Part shown: positions 22,101 through 32,739 of the stretch, one piece after another
Position numbering within the stretch: the stretch's first letter is position 1
How the letters are laid out: every line of letters starts with the position of its first letter
Origin: Branchiostoma floridae
Lineage: Eukaryota > Chordata > Leptocardii > Amphioxiformes > Branchiostomatidae
Assembly (NCBI RefSeq): GCF_000003815.2
Contig: NC_049996.1
Span: 4,475,482-4,539,481 of the forward strand
Direction: 5' to 3'
Length of the DNA: 64,000 nucleotides
Translations under genes and position numbers: made by a program
The notes under the pieces: generated by a model
What the model was told of the DNA's origin: nothing
Seen by the model: the letters and a program-made list of their open reading frames with translations, nothing else
The model's database searches: none

Positions 22101-23830
22101 AGGATCCATCAGCAGCATCAGTAGTGCTGTTGCTGTGGTGAGGAGCATCCAGCTGCTCTCTCCATCGGAGCAAGCGGAGCAGGGGAGCGACTCCCTTCTC
22201 CAGGAGAAAGACTCGGAGGCTCACTCCTTACTCCAAGGGAGCAATTCCAACACTGGCTCCTTTCTCCAAGGGAGCGACTCAAAGACCAACTCCTTTCTCA
22301 AGGAGAGCGACTCCAAGAATAACTCCCTCCTCACGGGGAGCGACTCCAAGAATAACTCCTTCCTCCAGACTGATCTGCCTCCACCGACACCCTTCAGAGA
22401 CACTCCAGACGTCGTGAAACGTACTGGTAAAAATAGCCTCGGAGCTGTACCATTAGTTTATACATCTGGATCATCAGAAGAATCTATGGTTAACATACAA
22501 CAGGAAGAGACTGTTGCTGAAACAGCAAATGATGTCAGTAGTTTCATCATGGATATGGTAAACAATACTGGTACTGGTTTAAGCAACAACAGTGCTAGTA
22601 TACAAAACACAAGAGGTGGGTTTGCAGGTAACAGTCACGAGAATACAACCAGCAAGGCGTCGCTATGGAGACCGTACTTGACAGGCAGCCAGGAGAGGTC
22701 AAAGGTCAACAAGCCCCCGCTGTCTGATGTCACCAACCTGTTGTGGAGTAACGTGTTGCTGAGAGCGACCCTCGGAGCGTCCGGGGGCGCGACCAATGAG
22801 CAGCAAGGAAGGGTATCCAATGGACAGTCTGGGGACATGTTGGGAGAATTGACTGGCTCATCTCCTGTGATGTCTGACTACGCATCAAATGTACAGGTGG
22901 ACATTGATATTGAATTGAACTTTGGTCCATTTTGCTTTCTTTTAGTTACATGTCCTCTTCAGTATAATATCAGCAGCTCTATCTTACAATAAGTTTTGAA
23001 GTTTGTACATTTTCTGTTGCCTTAAGTTTCAACTGTTGCCATGCTATTTCATATATATAGCTTACAGTTTTCCAAATTGTTAACAATGTTACAAATTTTT
23101 GCTATATCTTGTTGTTCCAACACAAAAACCACAATTTCAAAGCATACATATGTATGTAAATTGTTGCTGACCTTTTCTGTTGTGTCTCCCACCAGGGTTC
23201 CAGCACCACTAGCCTGGCCCAGTACAGCCTGCTGACCTTGACCCAGGGTCAGGTCAGGTCACCAGCTGACCCTTCACCTGTCATCCCTCCTGCCCCACAC
23301 ACGACCCCTGACCTACAGGTGAGTTTCTAATTCTTTTATCCTTTCTTTTTTCAAGACTTCTATAGTACTGAATATACTACTTGTAGTTGGATTTCATGGA
23401 TGGCCTCGTCAAGAGGCCCTCTTGTTATGCTGAAAGTCACTGAGTGGTAAGAAGCCTGTAAAATCTTATTGCTTGTTTAAAATCAAGTTTCTTCAACTTT
23501 CTTTCCAATATTATACCAGTGCCAAACAGGAAGAGAACAAGAAAGTTTCAAAGATGAAAAGACAAAATAAAAAAGACAAACATATATAACATACTTTCTG
23601 TAGTTGTATGAAATTTTAAGAAAGCTGTTTTCTGGTTGTAGCTAAGCTATGTTATGTGCTACTGCACCACATGTATGATGTATAAACTATAATGTATGTA
23701 TGTGCAAGTTGTGATTCTATGAATGGAATTCAAGAAAAATAGATTAGATTTATTGTAATCTAATTGTAATGGAAACATCACATCTCCAACTGTATTGTGA
23801 TCTACCGGTACTTTTTGTGATTTAACTCAA

Positions 23831-23915
<85 letters not shown>

Positions 23916-26570
23916 CCCAGGTTGCCACATTTCCCAAGCAGCCGATTGGTCAGGCCACAGTGATGTTTGACTTCATGGCGGTTGAGGAGAACGACCTGTC
24001 CGTCATGCGCGGGGAGACGGTCACGCTACTGAACATGGACGATGCTGATTGGGTGTTCGCTCGCACGGACGACGGAGCAGAGGGATTCATCCCTCGCAAC
24101 TTCTGTTCTCCCTGTCAAACCCAGACTACAGGTGTGTTGTGAGGCCATTTACCAATTGTAGAGCTGTGTACACACTGACAGGGTCTTCTTCTTCTTCGTC
24201 GTGTCATCACTAGACTAAACTGTACACAGGGTTGGACAAGTTTTCTAAAATCTACTTGTCCTATCTTGCCCGAACCAACTTTTCACTTGCCCGAAATCTA
24301 AATGACATTCTTCTATGTATATTCATGGCCTTCATTGGAATTTTTGTTATTGGCTATATTTTCTGTGTTAATCAATGCTTGATGTCATGACTTTGAAAAG
24401 TAGTACATCAAAATCTCACTCAATGGAGAAAAGCTAACTTGTCCGATCGGGCAAGTGGGGAAGGACATGCACTTGTCCGATTGGCATTTTCACTTGCCCG
24501 GGACTATAGGGCTAGTGGACTTGTTTATCCCTGGTACAGGTACATTATATTGTACCAATACAGTGCTGGTACGATCAATAAGGTACAGGTCCAAAATACC
24601 GGAAGACTAGTGCCAAGCAGGATAACAGGTCATGGGATGGCCATTTTAACAGATAGAATTACTGTGAAATTACCATAGCAGTCTCAAGCTCCGAACCCCA
24701 GTGAGAGAAAAAGGAACAATTTTGTAAAGGGGTCAAATTTTTGTTTCATCTTGTGTCCACCACAATTAAACACGTTTATATTGGTTCACACATTCTTCAA
24801 ATAGTTCAGGTCCAGAACTGTACCTGTACCTGTACCTAAAATTTGTTTAGGTACACAGCTCTAACTGATTGATAAGTAATTATCAAACCTACCCAAGAAG
24901 ATAAGTCAGGGTACCAACTAAGTCTTAGGTCTTTGTGGCTAGATGTCACTATACTATAGCTAGTACGCAGGAATTGAATAATGCTTTTGTCATTGAAGAA
25001 AAGTTTCATCCAAGGGATCACCAAAAAGTGGTCACAATGGGCAGGTGTTCCTTATGTACATGTGAAGGTGGTCAATTTGCAAATATCCGTGTTTGACTAT
25101 ATAGTATAAATTATAAATACTAATAGATGGTTCTAATTTCACTTCACTGCAGTCCGAGGTCATAAATCTGGATGGTAGTGTGTGGGGTAGTACCTCATTG
25201 ATATGCAAATGCACCACTCTAAGTATGTATCAAAACTATATTGATGTCTTTATCACCATTCATGATTGTAAAACTTTTAAGAGAGAAACTTAATGGAACA
25301 GTTTCAGTTTTATCAAATTTCTGTGATGTTTCCAGGTGCAAATGTCTCCAACACCAGCTCCCTCCAGATCACCATGGCAACCCGAGATGCCACCTTCCTG
25401 ACCAATGGGACTCAGGACTCCTCCTGGGCTGTGGACACCATCTATGAGGAGGAGGAGGAGGACATGGGGGAGGGGAGGGACGCCATGGCAACCGTCTCCG
25501 TGGAGATCCAGAAACTGATTGCCAGTGCCCTGGAGGAGACAGATCAGATGGCATCTGTGTCAAAGTTCACACATCCCATCTCCGCGACCCCTCACCTCGG
25601 TACGGCGGGACTCGCTAAGACGAAGGCTGCGGTTTCCATGGGAACCAGTTCCCTCATGAACGACATGGAGACCACCGCTCACACAAGCTTCCTGTCCTCG
25701 ATTGACCTCCTCGACCTGACCCAAGATGACCCCCTGCACTGCTACCAGCCGGCCAATGAGGGCCCGGCAGACAGCAGCAGCCTCCCGACGACAGGCGCAG
25801 ACGAGACGGCGGACAGCGTGGCGACCTCGGAGTCAGCCTGGCCAGACGAAGACTTGCGTGCGCTGGTGAAACAGACACACAAGTTCCTGGTGTTGTATGA
25901 TTTTGCAGCACAGGCAGTGGATGAGGTAAGGGTTATGATGATAATCATTTTTATAGTACACATGTACTGATATATGATAGCCTTGTACAGTACAATAACA
26001 GTTTTACATGTATCTGTGTGACATTCCAGAGTTGTCTCCTCTCCATCCTCATATTATTTTCTGCTGTTGCACAGGATCAATTCCAACATGTACTTGTCTT
26101 TAAAATTCTGTATAAAGCCAAATTGGAATATTGGCAATGTGAGACTGAATGACTGTTGACATAAAAATCTTCTAATATAAGCATATTTTCTCAATTACTT
26201 ACCCTAATTATAAATATGCAATTTGGGGCATGTCTCAGACAAAGCTGTGGAACTAAAACGTAAAATAGCAAAACTCAAAGTAGTCAAATAAAGATTTAAT
26301 CTTAAAGTCAAATTTATATTGTTTTATCTCTTTTGTATATTTTATTGGAGAAAATACGGCAGTCCAATGATTATTGACACATTTTCATGACATCATGCAT
26401 ATATGTGTGGTTCCTTTCAGGTGACAGTCTCAGCGGGAGAGCTTGTGTATGTCAATGCAGACAAACAGCAGGAAGATGATTGGCTCTGGGTGTATGTGCC
26501 CTCGTCTGGCGACAGCGGGTACATTCCGCAGGCCTTCACGCGACCAATCGTGCTCTTCGACCTCAAGTAG
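19120..26570 (+). CDS. Serine-rich protein with two SH3 domains, complete (about 1080 aa)
   Basis: Coding exons: 19120-19168, 20777-22896, 23196-23318, 23921-24131, 25336-25925, 26421-26570 (TAG). Donors and acceptors fit consensus and all phases agree (1, 0, 0, 1, 0), giving 1081 codons. The start MAFLCPFRLRPNQRKPG comes from a short first exon 260 bases from the Arp3 start; Cys5 could be lipidated. Exon 2 (residues 17-723) is basic and Ser-rich, with a TEE-x-L ... SYxxM[LV] module near Tyr157, Tyr211 and Tyr260 and an 11-residue Ser-Asp-Ser repeat near 490-550. SH3 domain 1 is near residues 775-830 (FDFMAVEENDLSVMRGE, ending GFIPRNF); SH3 domain 2 near 1016-1075 (VLYDFAAQAVDE, DDWLWVY, GYIPQAF) is split by the last intron. 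SH3 domains bind proline-rich ligands, so a scaffold role is likely. Family not recognised; a relation to insect Dlish-type SH3 scaffolds is only a guess. Confidence 0.87.
19891..20313. mobile_element. Possible MITE in intron 1 of the SH3 gene
   Basis: GTGTTTCCTGTTTC at 19891 is repeated inverted at the right end (GAAACAGGAAACAC, ending 20313). CCCTACCTACCA also occurs near both ends in direct orientation. No clear target duplication. Confidence 0.45.
22195..22375 (+). repeat. 33-bp coding minisatellite (11-residue repeat)
   Basis: Within exon 2 of the SH3 gene, about five in-frame units follow the pattern [LF]L-x-[GE]-S-[DN]-S-x-x-x-S, for example FLQGSDSKTNS, FLKESDSKNNS, LLTGSDSKNNS. The unit length being a multiple of three shows expansion under coding constraint. 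Likely disordered and phosphorylatable. Confidence 0.85.
23831..23913 (+). repeat. (TC)n microsatellite acting as polypyrimidine tract
   Basis: About 80 bases of nearly pure TC end a few bases before the acceptor TTGCCCAG (23913-23920) of the exon encoding the first SH3 domain. A length change here alters the pyrimidine tract directly. Confidence 0.9.
24227..24533. mobile_element. hAT-like MITE, 5-bp target duplication
   Basis: Ends CAGGGTTGGACAAGT and the inverse of CAGGGATAAACAAGT, flanked by GTACA on both sides. Interior repeats CACTTGCCCG-like words. Lies in intron 4 of the SH3 gene. Confidence 0.75.
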
Positions 26571-27460
26571 TTGCCATGGAGATGATGAGGCTAACAAACG
26601 CACAGGAATCAAGATCGATAAGATCGACACACAGTATTATTCTTGAACTAGTTTAACAGTAATAACCAACACAAAACTCACACAAACTTACGACTGAACA
26701 GCACCAGTCTTTGTCAAGGAATGAACAATCCACTGGTGCCATGACATCATGTATGCAGATAGAACACATGACTCAGTGAGAAGTGGATCATAAGTTGCAG
26801 GAAGTCTATGGCTCCTACCGTCTCTGTTGTAAAGCTCTGATGTAGATGGCTTTTTTATAATTAATCCCTCTAGCAAAAACGTCTGGATGTATGTCCAAGA
26901 TTTTAACTTTGTCCAGTGAGACCGAATGACCTGGTGACTATACATATATGTTGGGTATTACATTTAAGCAAGTTCAAGAATGACTTCTACACACACACAG
27001 TATTATGTTGCCATTATTGTAATGTTGACTTTTTCTAAAATGTTGTTTTTGTTGCTGTTGTGGAACAACTAGAGAAACAGCACTAGACTAGCGTGTACAA
27101 ACAGACAATCAGCATTTTCTTTTTTGTTGAACTTTTTGTTACATCTTTGCAAAAAGATGCCCAAGTCATGTAATATTTTTAAACATAACGCAAGGATGGG
27201 GATAACCTTGGGATAACATGATGAGGATAGCATAAGATCTGAACATCGTGTATTTTACTTTTATCAGTATTACTAGACATACTACCAGAATTGTCAACTT
27301 AATGTCAGGTATTTCAGTCATTACCTCTTTATACTTGTACATATTAAGTCAACTTTTTTTTTTACTTCATGCTGAGGGTTGAATTTTAACTTTAATATAT
27401 CTATATATCCTTATATTTCTAGCATTCCCTTTTAGAAAATAAGTTTTTATGAGAGTTGCA
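26571..27460 (+). other. Probable 3' UTR of the SH3 gene and flank
   Basis: AT-rich sequence directly after the TAG, with no further exon-like frame. The polyadenylation site cannot be fixed from sequence alone. Confidence 0.4.
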
Positions 27461-27468
27461 CAATCATG

Positions 27469-27808
27469 CAGGGCTTTAGCCAACTCGAAATTTTTTTCCG
27501 TCAGCCAATTACAATCGTCGCGAAAACCGCGAAAATTAATTAGAAGGACTGAACTGAGACCTTGAAAAACGGGTTTTAATGAGATTATCATATGCGAAAG
27601 TGCGCCGACACACATTGTCAACAATCATAACAATAGCAAAACAAACAGTGTGTGGCTTTTACGGCCGTGGACGGCGTCCCCAAGCCGCCTGTAGCTTCCA
27701 TCAAGGATTTTTGTCTGTCATGGTTGACGGATTGGTTTTAAAATTTTTCCGTCAGACGCAGCAAATTTCCGTCAATTGATGGAAAAACGGACGCTGGCTA
27801 GACCCCTG
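27469..27808. mobile_element. hAT MITE, opposite-orientation copy of 16563-16901
   Basis: 340-bp element, ends CAGGGCTTTAGCCA and the inverse of CAGGGGTCTAGCCA. The octamer CAATCATG flanks both ends exactly (27461-27468 and 27809-27816). With the Arp3 intron copy this gives two independent insertions of the same family, each with a perfect 8-bp duplication. Confidence 0.93.
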
Positions 27809-27816
27809 CAATCATG

Positions 27817-29165
27817 ACGACAGACTGTTGTCACATGTATTTTTGGCTTAAAACAGGCTTGTTTGTTTTGTAGAAACTATTAGGTAGTTTATTAGGTAAC
27901 ATGATGTTGTAAGAGCAATCACGTTTTGTTAAGACTTAGCTAGGTGCAGATCGTAATCATAATGGAATCATAATGTACCTTAAGTCTGAAAATTGTGAAC
28001 TGCAATCATGAAAGTTTACCTCTGTACATAATAGGCGATTTTAGTTATATAACATGTAAAATTAATCAAACTGGTCACAATAGAACGTAATGATATAACT
28101 CATGTAATTGTAACTTCACTGCCATTTGCACTAGAAAAAAATTAAGACAACTTAATACACCTCAGGAACAATCAATCAGCTTGATATGACTATCTGCTAC
28201 ATAAAAGTTTTCTTATTTTGTAAAATATCAACTCTTTTAGGAATTTTAGTGTTCAGGCCTCTGGGGGAACAATCAGATGGCGAATCATGCATTCATAGTA
28301 CTTGACTGTAGTGCTAGTGGATATGGTAGCAGTATTTATATGTGTCTGTATTCTGCATAAGTACATGTAATCTAATACAAAACAAGCTGTTTGAACACTG
28401 TAACTGGAGCTGAGCCTTTGTAATTAGCCATTTTGTAAAATGTGAGCAGCAAAAGTCTTGCCATTTTAAGAAGTACTTACCACCACCAGTGTTACCAAGC
28501 AGTTATTATGTAAACTGCATGGGTATTGGAACATTGGAAACCTTCCACAGTTGGAAGATTTAGTGTATAACATTCAGTGTTTCCTTACAACGTGATGTGT
28601 CTGTGTGTTGTCATTTTGTTTTAATTTGATTTTGCTTAGTGCAAGACCATTAGACCTCTTCCTGTCACTGAACCAACACCTATCTTTTCTCCATGGTTTA
28701 GAATTTGGCTGATACAAGCTCAACTCACTATGAGTGAGGACTAACTTCAAGTATACATATAAGAAATTCTGGTCTTGAGATAGTCCTGATGACACTTATT
28801 TTTTTTTAGATTTCATAATACCTACAGATATCAATAGAACACACACAGAGACATACCCATGTACGTACAGTCGTACACATTCCCATGCATACAGACCCAA
28901 ACTCGTGCACATATACTCACACAGAGATATAGACACATGCATGTACACACACTTGAATGTACACTACACACATACATGTATACTTGACCCAAACATACAT
29001 AATACACAGAAATACAGTCACATACAACACAGTGCCATGCAAACACTCCTTCCCATGTGTGCTTTCTTGAAATGATGACACAAAAATAAAAATGACTCCT
29101 AGATTTTTCTCAACCACCTGTATTCAGAACCTTTCACATCACCACACAATGCATATACTTACAAA
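27817..29165. other. Non-coding stretch
   Basis: No supported exon. Around 28840-29030 the sequence is rich in ACACA/CATAC words, an impure CA-type tract that produces open frames on the minus strand without coding. Confidence 0.4.
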
Positions 29166-29167
29166 TA

Positions 29168-29557
29168 AGGCCTCGGTGACTTAATTTTTTGGATGACATC
29201 TTCTGGGGACCCCAAAACTGATGCGCGAGGGCAAAAAAAAATCCACTAAACTGAAGGACGAAACATCCAGTCCATTCTTTCCCAAGTCTTTCTTGTTTCC
29301 CCCTCGTTGATTGACAGTCATAATCGTCGACATTTCAATCATGTTTTTATTGCAATTCTTGTTTAAAAAGGGGAGCTGTGGCCCCATGCCCTGACCATGT
29401 GCCCCCTTACCCTGGAGAGCAGATCCTCTGGCAAGTAAAAAAATCCAGATTGACCAGGGATGCTTATTGATTGACATGTGGCTACAGGTTGTTTTTTAGT
29501 ACAGGCAAAAATCAATATGCGTGCAGATGTCATCCATAAAATTAAGTCGGTGTTGCC
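29168..29557. mobile_element. About 390-bp MITE
   Basis: Imperfect terminal inverted repeats of about 30 bases share the core GACTTAATTTT followed by TGGATGACATCT (left about 29168-29203, right about 29524-29557). Ends are close to TA. Superfamily uncertain. Confidence 0.6.
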
Positions 29558-31292
29558 TAAAAGGACTACATGATATCTGGCAGGTCAGAGTTCAAGTACC
29601 ATATGATCTATAAGGGAAATCGTTACAAAAATTCTTTTGCTTTTCCTAAGGTTGCATTGCATTATTTGGACTAGAAAAATTATCAAACTTTGGAAGGGGT
29701 TATAACAGGCTATGACACAACTCGTCCCAAGCTAGGATAGTGTCATTAAGATTTCTGAAACTTATCCCAAGTTGGGGTGGGGTGGGCATGAAGAATTCTT
29801 AAGGTGGGCGGTGTAGCTATAAAAAAAACACGTACAAACTCAATGACCTGCTAAATACTGCAGTCCCTTACATAGAATTATATCATCAACCCAAACAGTC
29901 TGAAAACTTAATCTGCCCTTGTATAACATGAAACACCACCACTTTTACTTAGCTAACATCAGTTTCTTAATGTATCTCACTGGATTGCACCTGTTGGTGA
30001 AAAATCATTGTGTCAACTTAATGAATTATTTTGCCAATATTTCCTTCTGATTACACTGATGTGCGACACGGGTAAGATACGTTACCACTACAGAGAAAAT
30101 GGTTAGCCAGAATGTCACTTCTCAATTTCGGCACAAAATTAGATACAAGATAACTTTACTGAAAATCACAGCGCTACCGCTGAATTACAAACGAATACAT
30201 AATAATTTTGATGCATCAAAAAGAGACTTGCAGTAAATGCGCTTGTTTGGGGACTATTTCACCCCACTTCGTGCCATTTTGCCAACTGCGATTTTTCTAT
30301 GTTTTTCCTAAAAATAGTTATTTCAAGCGACGAATTGGAGTTTGTTCGCGGTCAGTTTGAAAAAATGTTTTAGCGAACAGGAGAGGCCACGTGAAGCACC
30401 AACTGTCACTGAATTACGTTAGAAGGATAAAGAAAAGCAACTATATTGCAAAAAAAAAGTGTTAAGGCCACACCGATATCATTCCTTGCTTCTATGATTA
30501 AATGAAATATAACTAAATCTCGCACTGTGCAATACAATGCAGTAACTTAAACCCAGACTGGCCGACACTTCGGTCCGATATTCAAACTACATTCTTGGAG
30601 GCGATAACCCTCACTGTGTTCAAGTAGGCAAATATATCAACGAATGCTTATACCTTAAAACCAATAGTGTAAATGACATGCTAGACCCAACATGTTGACT
30701 CATTCATACCTATAGATATCCATATATGTCTGTTTAGTTGTACTGTAAGTAGTTGTTATACATGTATATCTTACGAAAGGCGCTGTACTTTTGTCGTTTC
30801 ATTAAATATTTCATTATAAAATATTTGAGCTTGCAATGCAAACCCATGCATGACACAAAGTGTATAATAATTTGCAAAAGGAATTATTTCTTTGTTTAGT
30901 ACAGCTGATTAAAAGACTGTAGTTTTGCAATAGCAATTCATGAAACTGCCAAAACTTGAAGTGAGTAGATCTCAAAAGTACTTCATTAGCTTGCTGTAGC
31001 CTGATTAAATATCAAAGTCATCATCCATGTACATAGTACTGCCCAGAGTAGGAATACACTGTATACATGTAACAATCTATCATTATGCGGTAACCTTTGG
31101 AGGAGCAAGAAACTCCAGAAGGGGTATACGTATGATTTCTAAAATAATATGTATCAATGAATACATTATCAGAATTCCACTTATGACTTACGTGACGTGT
31201 GTCCAGAACAATATCATTTCGTGGGGTATCTATACCCACCCTTAACACAGCTTGAAATTTTCCTTGAAATTCTCAGAATGATAATGCTACAG
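29558..31292. other. Non-coding stretch upstream of the tandem gene pair
   Basis: AT-rich; short repeats of CTCGTCCCAAGCTAGG / CTTATCCCAAGTTGGGG near 29720-29775. No gene seen. It would be the 3' flank of the minus-strand gene that follows. Confidence 0.4.
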
Positions 31293-31541
31293 CTAGTTGA
31301 TTTTGTTATGGTCGCTTTGAGCTCCTCGCATGGAAAACCACCAAGAAAGCCGATTGAAGAACCCAACTGCCTGACCTGGACTGTCAGTAACGTCGGGGCT
31401 GTCCTCCACTGGAACGTCTGGAATGTTGATGGGCACCTCGATGAGACGTCTCCAGTTGGCAATGATCTCCTCAGGGTGGCAGAACTTTTCTTCCAGCTTC
31501 TTCTTCTGCTTTTCCCAATACTCTTCGACCCACACACCGAC
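31293..31541 (-). pseudogene. Downstream part of paralogue B exon 2, behind an in-frame stop
   Basis: After the TAG at 31544-31542 the same frame stays open to 31293 and still matches exon 2 of paralogue A (EEYWEKQK, FCHPEEIIANWRRLIEVP), then adds its own tail containing GFFNRLSWWFSM. Differences from A in this part are mostly silent or conservative, so the frame was under selection until recently. Not translated unless the stop is read through or is a sequence error. Confidence 0.6.
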
Positions 31542-32633
31542 CTATCTGTTGGTATCTTGCTGAAAATCTCCTGTCAGCTCGTCTTCCACCCGCCCTCCTG
31601 GTGATACAAATTTATACAAGGATTTCATATTGATTTCTGTCGTCAGAAAGTATAATGCACTGAGCTGAAGGATCCAAAGTATGGGGGATAATATAGGAAT
31701 CTTGTTTGTTTTACACGATTTTGTTGGTTTATGTTTTTAATTGTCTGCTGTATACAGGAATAAAATATAGAATGAAAGCAGCGTAGATCAAGTTGGAGCA
31801 GTAAAGTTGCTTAGAGATGTGAAGGAACAAAGATATATAGACAGGATAATGGAATGATTGGAGGACGGATCTAACTTACCTTTATTCCCAATATAGGTAG
31901 TGACTTTAATCGTCTTTTTCCGGTCCTTTAGGACCTGTAGCCACACCGTCTCTGCGTGTTTAGCGTATTGGCGGGCGTGTTTTGCCACTTGCCCGGTGTG
32001 TGGCGATGCGTAGCGCAGGGACTTGGCCGCGTTGAACTTCTGGTCCCTGTTCCTCGGGTCCACGTTAGCCATTTCTTGGTACAGAGCGAGACGAAGACTG
32101 GCGAGTAACAGGAAGATAGCTAGACCAATCTTTGCGTACTTGTCCTGCTGCAACATGACGAATCCTTCGTCAAGTTCGTTATTGAGTGACTTCAATTCGC
32201 CGTAGAGATGTCGTCGGTCGTCTGGTTTTGTAAGGTCGCTGTCCTTCATGTTGTGTGCGTAATCATCGATGTTTCTCAGCTTAGCTTTCAAAACGCTCAG
32301 CAAGTCATTGATTCTTTCTGTGGTGTCCCCCAGGTCTTGACCGAGAGCCTTCTGTATGTCTGCGATGGCGGGATCCACCTTCGTCAACGGGATTAAGGCC
32401 TCCCATTCGCAGTCGTCACTTAGCAATTTTGTAGCTAGAGCGCCAGCGATTACTCCTATAGGCCCTGCTATAACCGCAGCAGTATCGGCGCCCTCGAAAG
32501 CTTCGGAAGCGGCAGCTCCTGCTGCATCCTTTGCCACCGTTACGGCCTCTTTTGTCATCTCCTCGGCCAATCTCGATGCAGCGTCGGCTATCGGGTCTTT
32601 TTCGTTTCCCCTGAGAAACTCGTCAAGAGTCAT
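31542..32633 (-). CDS. Helical delta-endotoxin-N-like protein, paralogue B, truncated
   Basis: Exon 32641-31880 (start codon taken at 32633; acceptor CAACTAG just upstream) plus exon 2 from 31597, acceptor ATCACCAG, phase 1 join, ending at an in-frame TAG (31544-31542) after about 269 residues. The matching codon in paralogue A is TCG (Ser). Visible parts: an N-terminal PIADAASRLAEEM helix, a Gly/Ala-rich hydrophobic stretch, a charged helix pair and a central hydrophobic segment FLLLASLRLALYQEM, then a Tyr/His-rich helix. The order resembles the helical pore-forming domain of delta-endotoxins and jellyfish toxins, from general family knowledge. An upstream coding exon is possible: unlike A, there is no MGNTGS start here. 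Whether this copy is a pseudogene cannot be told from sequence alone. Confidence 0.6.
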
Positions 32634-32739
32634 CGTTGATCCTAGTTGAGTTAGAAGACAAAGAGTCGTTGTTTGAGCATGCTGTGGACCTATGGTCTTT
32701 ATGGACCAATTTAGAAATCTACCTACCATATTTTAAAGA

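Noticed and set aside
25371-26585. CCATGGCAAC words as further X-boxes
   Set aside because: They are half-sites produced by Met-Ala-Thr codons or lie just after the stop; none matches the full RFX consensus.
28831-29117. Cysteine-rich 66-71 codon frames on the minus strand
   Set aside because: Impure CA-rich tract; no splice sites, no conserved pattern.
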